A stretch of 64,000 bases of DNA. Source: Microbacterium timonense. Lineage in GTDB: Bacteria > Actinomycetota > Actinomycetes > Actinomycetales > Microbacteriaceae. Numbering within the stretch: position 1 is the first letter of the stretch; each line of letters opens with the position of its first letter. Position numbers and translations under genes: made by a program. The DNA is taken from NCBI RefSeq assembly GCF_900292075.1, contig NZ_OLMV01000006.1, positions 1 through 64,000 on the forward strand, written 5' to 3'. The notes beneath the pieces are model-generated. The model was not told the DNA's origin, did not search any database, and was given only the letters and a program-made list of their open reading frames with translations. Positions 61,221 through 64,000 of the stretch are shown one piece after another.

Positions 61221-64000
61221 TCAGGCACGCGCAGCCTCGCGCAGGGCGTCCCCGGCGGTCAGGCGCCGAAGCGTCAGGCCCCGCGGGGACTCGACGAAAC
61301 CGGCATCGCGCAGCGCGGCGCCCACCCCGGTGCTGTACACGAAAGCGCCGTTCACCTGCTCGATCGTGAGCGTGTCGAGACGCCGCGCGCGTGAGGTCGC
61401 CACGAGGTCGCGGGCCGCGGCCGTCAGTACGCCTTCGTCGCCGGTGAAGGCGAGGGCGGACTTGCCGCCGCGTTCGAGGTAGAGCGCGAGGGCGCCGTCG
61501 ACCAGCACGACGAGAGCTCCGGCCTTGCGACCCGGCCGGTGGCCGACGCCCTCGATCGCCGGCCACGCCAGCGCGGCGCCGTACGGGTTCGCCGGGTCGG
61601 TCGCGGCGAGCGTCACCGCCCGCAGCGGCGGAGGGTCGGACAGGCCCGCGAACTCGCGAAGCCTGTCGACGGTCGAGGATGCCGCGAACTGGGCGGCGCC
61701 CAGCTTCTCGATCACGTAACCGCGGCGACAGTGACCGGCCTCTTCGAAGCCGGCGAGTACACGGTACGTCTGGGCGAAACCCCCGGGCACGCCCTCGGAC
61801 TGCACCGCGCCGCGCGTGACCACCCCGTAACGGTCGAGCAGCAGGCTGGCCGAAGCCGTCGCGCGCAGCGCTGCGTCGGGCTCGGCGGCGGGAAGCAGCG
61901 ACCAGCGTCCGCCGATCGCCGGCGGGCGGGGTGGAAGGGACGCGGCGACCGTCCGGACTGCGGCGCCACGGTAGAGGCGGGCCCGAGGGGCACGGCGGGA
62001 GACCCGGTGGGCCTGCGATCCGCCCGAGACCAGCGAGCGGACCGGGGCGAAGGTGTCGTTGGTGACGCGGCCGGCCCACGTCAGGCGCCACAGGGCTTCG
62101 ATGACCGACTGCTCGTTCTCGGCGCCGGTGCTCTGCCGCAGCTGTGCGGCGAAGTACGCGCCGCCGCCGGCGAGGGCGGCGAGCAGCTGCGCGTCGAGCG
62201 AGCCGGGCGCCGGCTCTTCGGCGTCGTCGGGCAGCGCGACGGTCAGCGGCACCGCGTCGGCGGGATGCAGGGCGATCCACCCGTCGCGTCCCGGGAGGCT
62301 CCCGTGGCCGGACCACACCACCTCGCCCGTGGCGGTGAGCTCGTCGAGCATGCCGGGACTGTAGTCTGCCACGCGGGCCGGCAGCACGAGCGACTCCCAG
62401 GCGCTCGCCGGGATCGGCACCCCCGCGAGCTGTTCGACCACCGCCGCGACGCCGTCGACGCCCTCCAGTGGGCGCGTGACGTGCTGCCAGACCGGCAGGA
62501 ACCGGGCATAGGCGTGCTGCGGCACCGGCTCGACGCTGCCGCGGATCGCCGCGAGCGAGCGCATCCGCAGCCGGCGCAGCACTTCGGTGTCGCACCACTC
62601 GGCTTCCTCACCGCGGGTCGTCGCGGCGCCGTCGCTCCCGGCGCCCCCGCTGGTCGACGCGTCCGGCAGGAAGAACCCGCTGGTCACCCGCCCCTGGGAT
62701 TCCAGACGCTGCAGCGTCAGCCGCGCGACCGCGACGCCGATGCCGAGACGGTCGGCCACGGCATCCGCGGTGAAGGGCCCGTGGGTGCGCGCATACCGCG
62801 CAACGAGGTCGCCGAGCGGATCGGCGACCGGTTCGAGGAAGGCGGTGGGGATGCCGACCGGGAGAGCGACGCCGAGCGCGTCGCGCAGCCGGCCGGCGTC
62901 CTCGATCGCCGCGGTGCGGGTCGCGCCCGCGATCGTGACGGGAATCGCCCGGCGCGACTGGACGAGGGCATCGAGGAACCCGGATGCCTCCGCCTCTGTC
63001 GCCCCCTCGGTCGCCGGATGCGTCTCCGGTTCGAGCCGAGCGGCGACCTCGGTGGCATCGAGCGGGCCGAGCAGCCGCAGCAGGTCGGCGACGCCCTCGA
63101 GCCCGCGGGCGCGGCGCTCCGGGTCGAGACGCTGCACCTCGCGCTCGAACTGGGCGATGACGTCGGGATCGAGCAGCTCGCGCATCTCGACCTTGCCGAG
63201 CAGCTCCGACAGCAGGGCGGGGTCGACCGACAGTGCGGCAGCGCGCCGCTCCGCGAGCGGCGAGTCGCCCTCGTACATGAACGCGCCGACGTAGCCGAAC
63301 AGCAGGTCGCGCGCGAAGGGCGACGGCTGCGCAGGCTCGGTCTCGATCAGGCGGATGCGCCGCTCGCCGATGCCACGCATCAGGCGCAGCAGCGACGGCA
63401 CGTCGTAGACGTCCTGCAGGACCTCGCGGAGCGTCTCGAGGATGATCGGGAACGTCGGATAGCGTCGGGCCACCTCGAGCAGCTGCGCCGACCGCTGGCG
63501 CTGCTGCCACAGCGGAGTCCGCTTGCCGGGATTGCGGCGGGGCATCAGCAGGGCGCGAGCGGCGCATTCGCGGAAGCGGGAGGCGAACAGCGCCGAACCG
63601 CCGACCTCCTCGGTGACGATCTGGTCGAGTTCGTCGGGGTCGAAGACGAAGAGCTCGGCGCCCGGCGGCTCTGCCGTGGCATCCGGAATCCGGGCGATGA
63701 TGCCGTCGTCGCTCGCGACCGCCGACCCGTCAACTCCCAGCCGCTCACGGATGCGCGCGTTCACCGCGAGAGCCCACGGCGCGTGCACCTGCATGCCGTA
63801 CGGCGAATGCAGGATGACGCGCCAGTCGCCCACCTCGTCGCGACCGCGCTCGACCGTGAGCTGGCGGTCGGTGGGCAGGGTGCCCGTGGCCTCTCGCTGC
63901 TCGGCGAGATACGCGAGCAGGTTGTCCTGTGCGAATTCGTCGAGCCCCGCCTCGCGGAGGCGGGCCTCGGCCTTGTCGGGCTTGGCGGTGGAGACCTCGC
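61221..64000 (-). CDS. lhr: Lhr-type ATP-dependent helicase, C-terminal part (truncated by window end)
   Basis: The frame runs off the right edge; about 926 C-terminal codons are present of an expected 1500-1600. Visible parts include VGDWRVILHSPYGMQVHAPW (start of the Lhr-specific winged-helix/beta-barrel region) and SRFRECAARALLMPRRNPGKRTPLWQQRQ (in pieces). The segment after HTDRLREFAGL-like helices, conserved in Lhr C-terminal domains, is also present. The helicase RecA domains lie outside. DNA repair role with the neighbouring glycosylase. No internal stop. Confidence 0.93.
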   Translation of the reverse strand, partial: EVSTAKPDKAEARLREAGLDEFAQDNLLAYLAEQREATGTLPTDRQLTVERGRDEVGDWRVILHSPYGMQVHAPWALAVNARIRERLGVDGSAVASDDGIIARIPDATAEPPGAELFVFDPDELDQIVTEEVGGSALFASRFRECAARALLMPRRNPGKRTPLWQQRQRSAQLLEVARRYPTFPIILETLREVLQDVYDVPSLLRLMRGIGERRIRLIETEPAQPSPFARDLLFGYVGAFMYEGDSPLAERRAAALSVDPALLSELLGKVEMRELLDPDVIAQFEREVQRLDPERRARGLEGVADLLRLLGPLDATEVAARLEPETHPATEGATEAEASGFLDALVQSRRAIPVTIAGATRTAAIEDAGRLRDALGVALPVGIPTAFLEPVADPLGDLVARYARTHGPFTADAVADRLGIGVAVARLTLQRLESQGRVTSGFFLPDASTSGGAGSDGAATTRGEEAEWCDTEVLRRLRMRSLAAIRGSVEPVPQHAYARFLPVWQHVTRPLEGVDGVAAVVEQLAGVPIPASAWESLVLPARVADYSPGMLDELTATGEVVWSGHGSLPGRDGWIALHPADAVPLTVALPDDAEEPAPGSLDAQLLAALAGGGAYFAAQLRQSTGAENEQSVIEALWRLTWAGRVTNDTFAPVRSLVSGGSQAHRVSRRAPRARLYRGAAVRTVAASLPPRPPAIGGRWSLLPAAEPDAALRATASASLLLDRYGVVTRGAVQSEGVPGGFAQTYRVLAGFEEAGHCRRGYVIEKLGAAQFAASSTVDRLREFAGLSDPPPLRAVTLAATDPANPYGAALAWPAIEGVGHRPGRKAGALVVLVDGALALYLERGGKSALAFTGDEGVLTAAARDLVATSRARRLDTLTIEQVNGAFVYSTGVGAALRDAGFVESPRGLTLRRLTAGDALREAARA

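Overview
The window looks like a chromosomal segment of a high-GC actinobacterium, most likely Microbacteriaceae close to Microbacterium. I infer this from the strong GC bias at third codon positions, the many genes with a TANNNT box 6-7 nt before the start codon (leaderless mRNAs), GTG starts, a pair of small DUF7882-type proteins and the family mix. There is no rRNA, tRNA, prophage, transposase or CRISPR array. The left edge is intergenic. The right edge cuts an Lhr-type helicase.

Layout. (1) 204-8500: one operon with a peptide-type ABC importer (binding protein, two permeases, fused double ATPase), a luciferase-like flavin monooxygenase, two carboxymuconolactone-decarboxylase-fold proteins and an FMN reductase. 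(2) 8547-11044: cysteine/methionine genes (cystathionine beta-synthase type, then cystathionine gamma-synthase/lyase) behind a leaderless four-cysteine leader peptide. (3) 11045-16082: tandem palindromic repeats, an OYE/dienoyl-CoA-reductase-like enzyme, an SLC13-type transporter and more repeats. (4) 16083-18331: SDR/TetR divergon and two DUF7882-like proteins. (5) 18381-39398: plant cell-wall sugar utilisation. It holds LacI, Gfo/Idh, ThuA, Gfo/Idh, GH51, a six-copy repeat block, GH3, a CUT1 ABC importer, LacI, ROK, rhamnogalacturonan lyase PL11, xylA and xylB. (6) 39498-49802: a PQ-loop-like membrane protein, a TPR fragment, a methyltransferase, a coiled-coil protein, a small RelA/SpoT synthetase, a TetR-controlled membrane protein, a lipase, a CPA2 antiporter, a TspO-like protein and a class I amidotransferase. 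(7) 49916-55355: ECF sigma factor, small two-part protein, subtilisin-like protease with four NPFGKT repeats, and a TPR-CHAT caspase-like protease. (8) 55581-64000: HTH-less LysR effector domain, DUF1304, nuclease, hexapeptide protein, FAD oxidoreductase, isochorismatase-like hydrolase, Nei/Fpg glycosylase and Lhr.

The best candidate for an undescribed system is region 7. A TPR-CHAT protease beside an ECF sigma factor and a small unknown protein recalls the protease/sigma arm of type III-E CRISPR (Csx29 TPR-CHAT, Csx30, CASP-sigma). Here there is no CRISPR component, and a second protease (S8) carries a repeated lysine-containing linker that could be a cleavage target. This mechanism is inference; the domains, catalytic residues and gene order are visible.

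A second theme is repeats. At least five families of palindromic elements sit at convergent gene ends, inside operon junctions, and inside the 3' coding ends of two enzymes, where they appear to have added tails. One family has multiplied a segment matching the promoter of the gene next to it.
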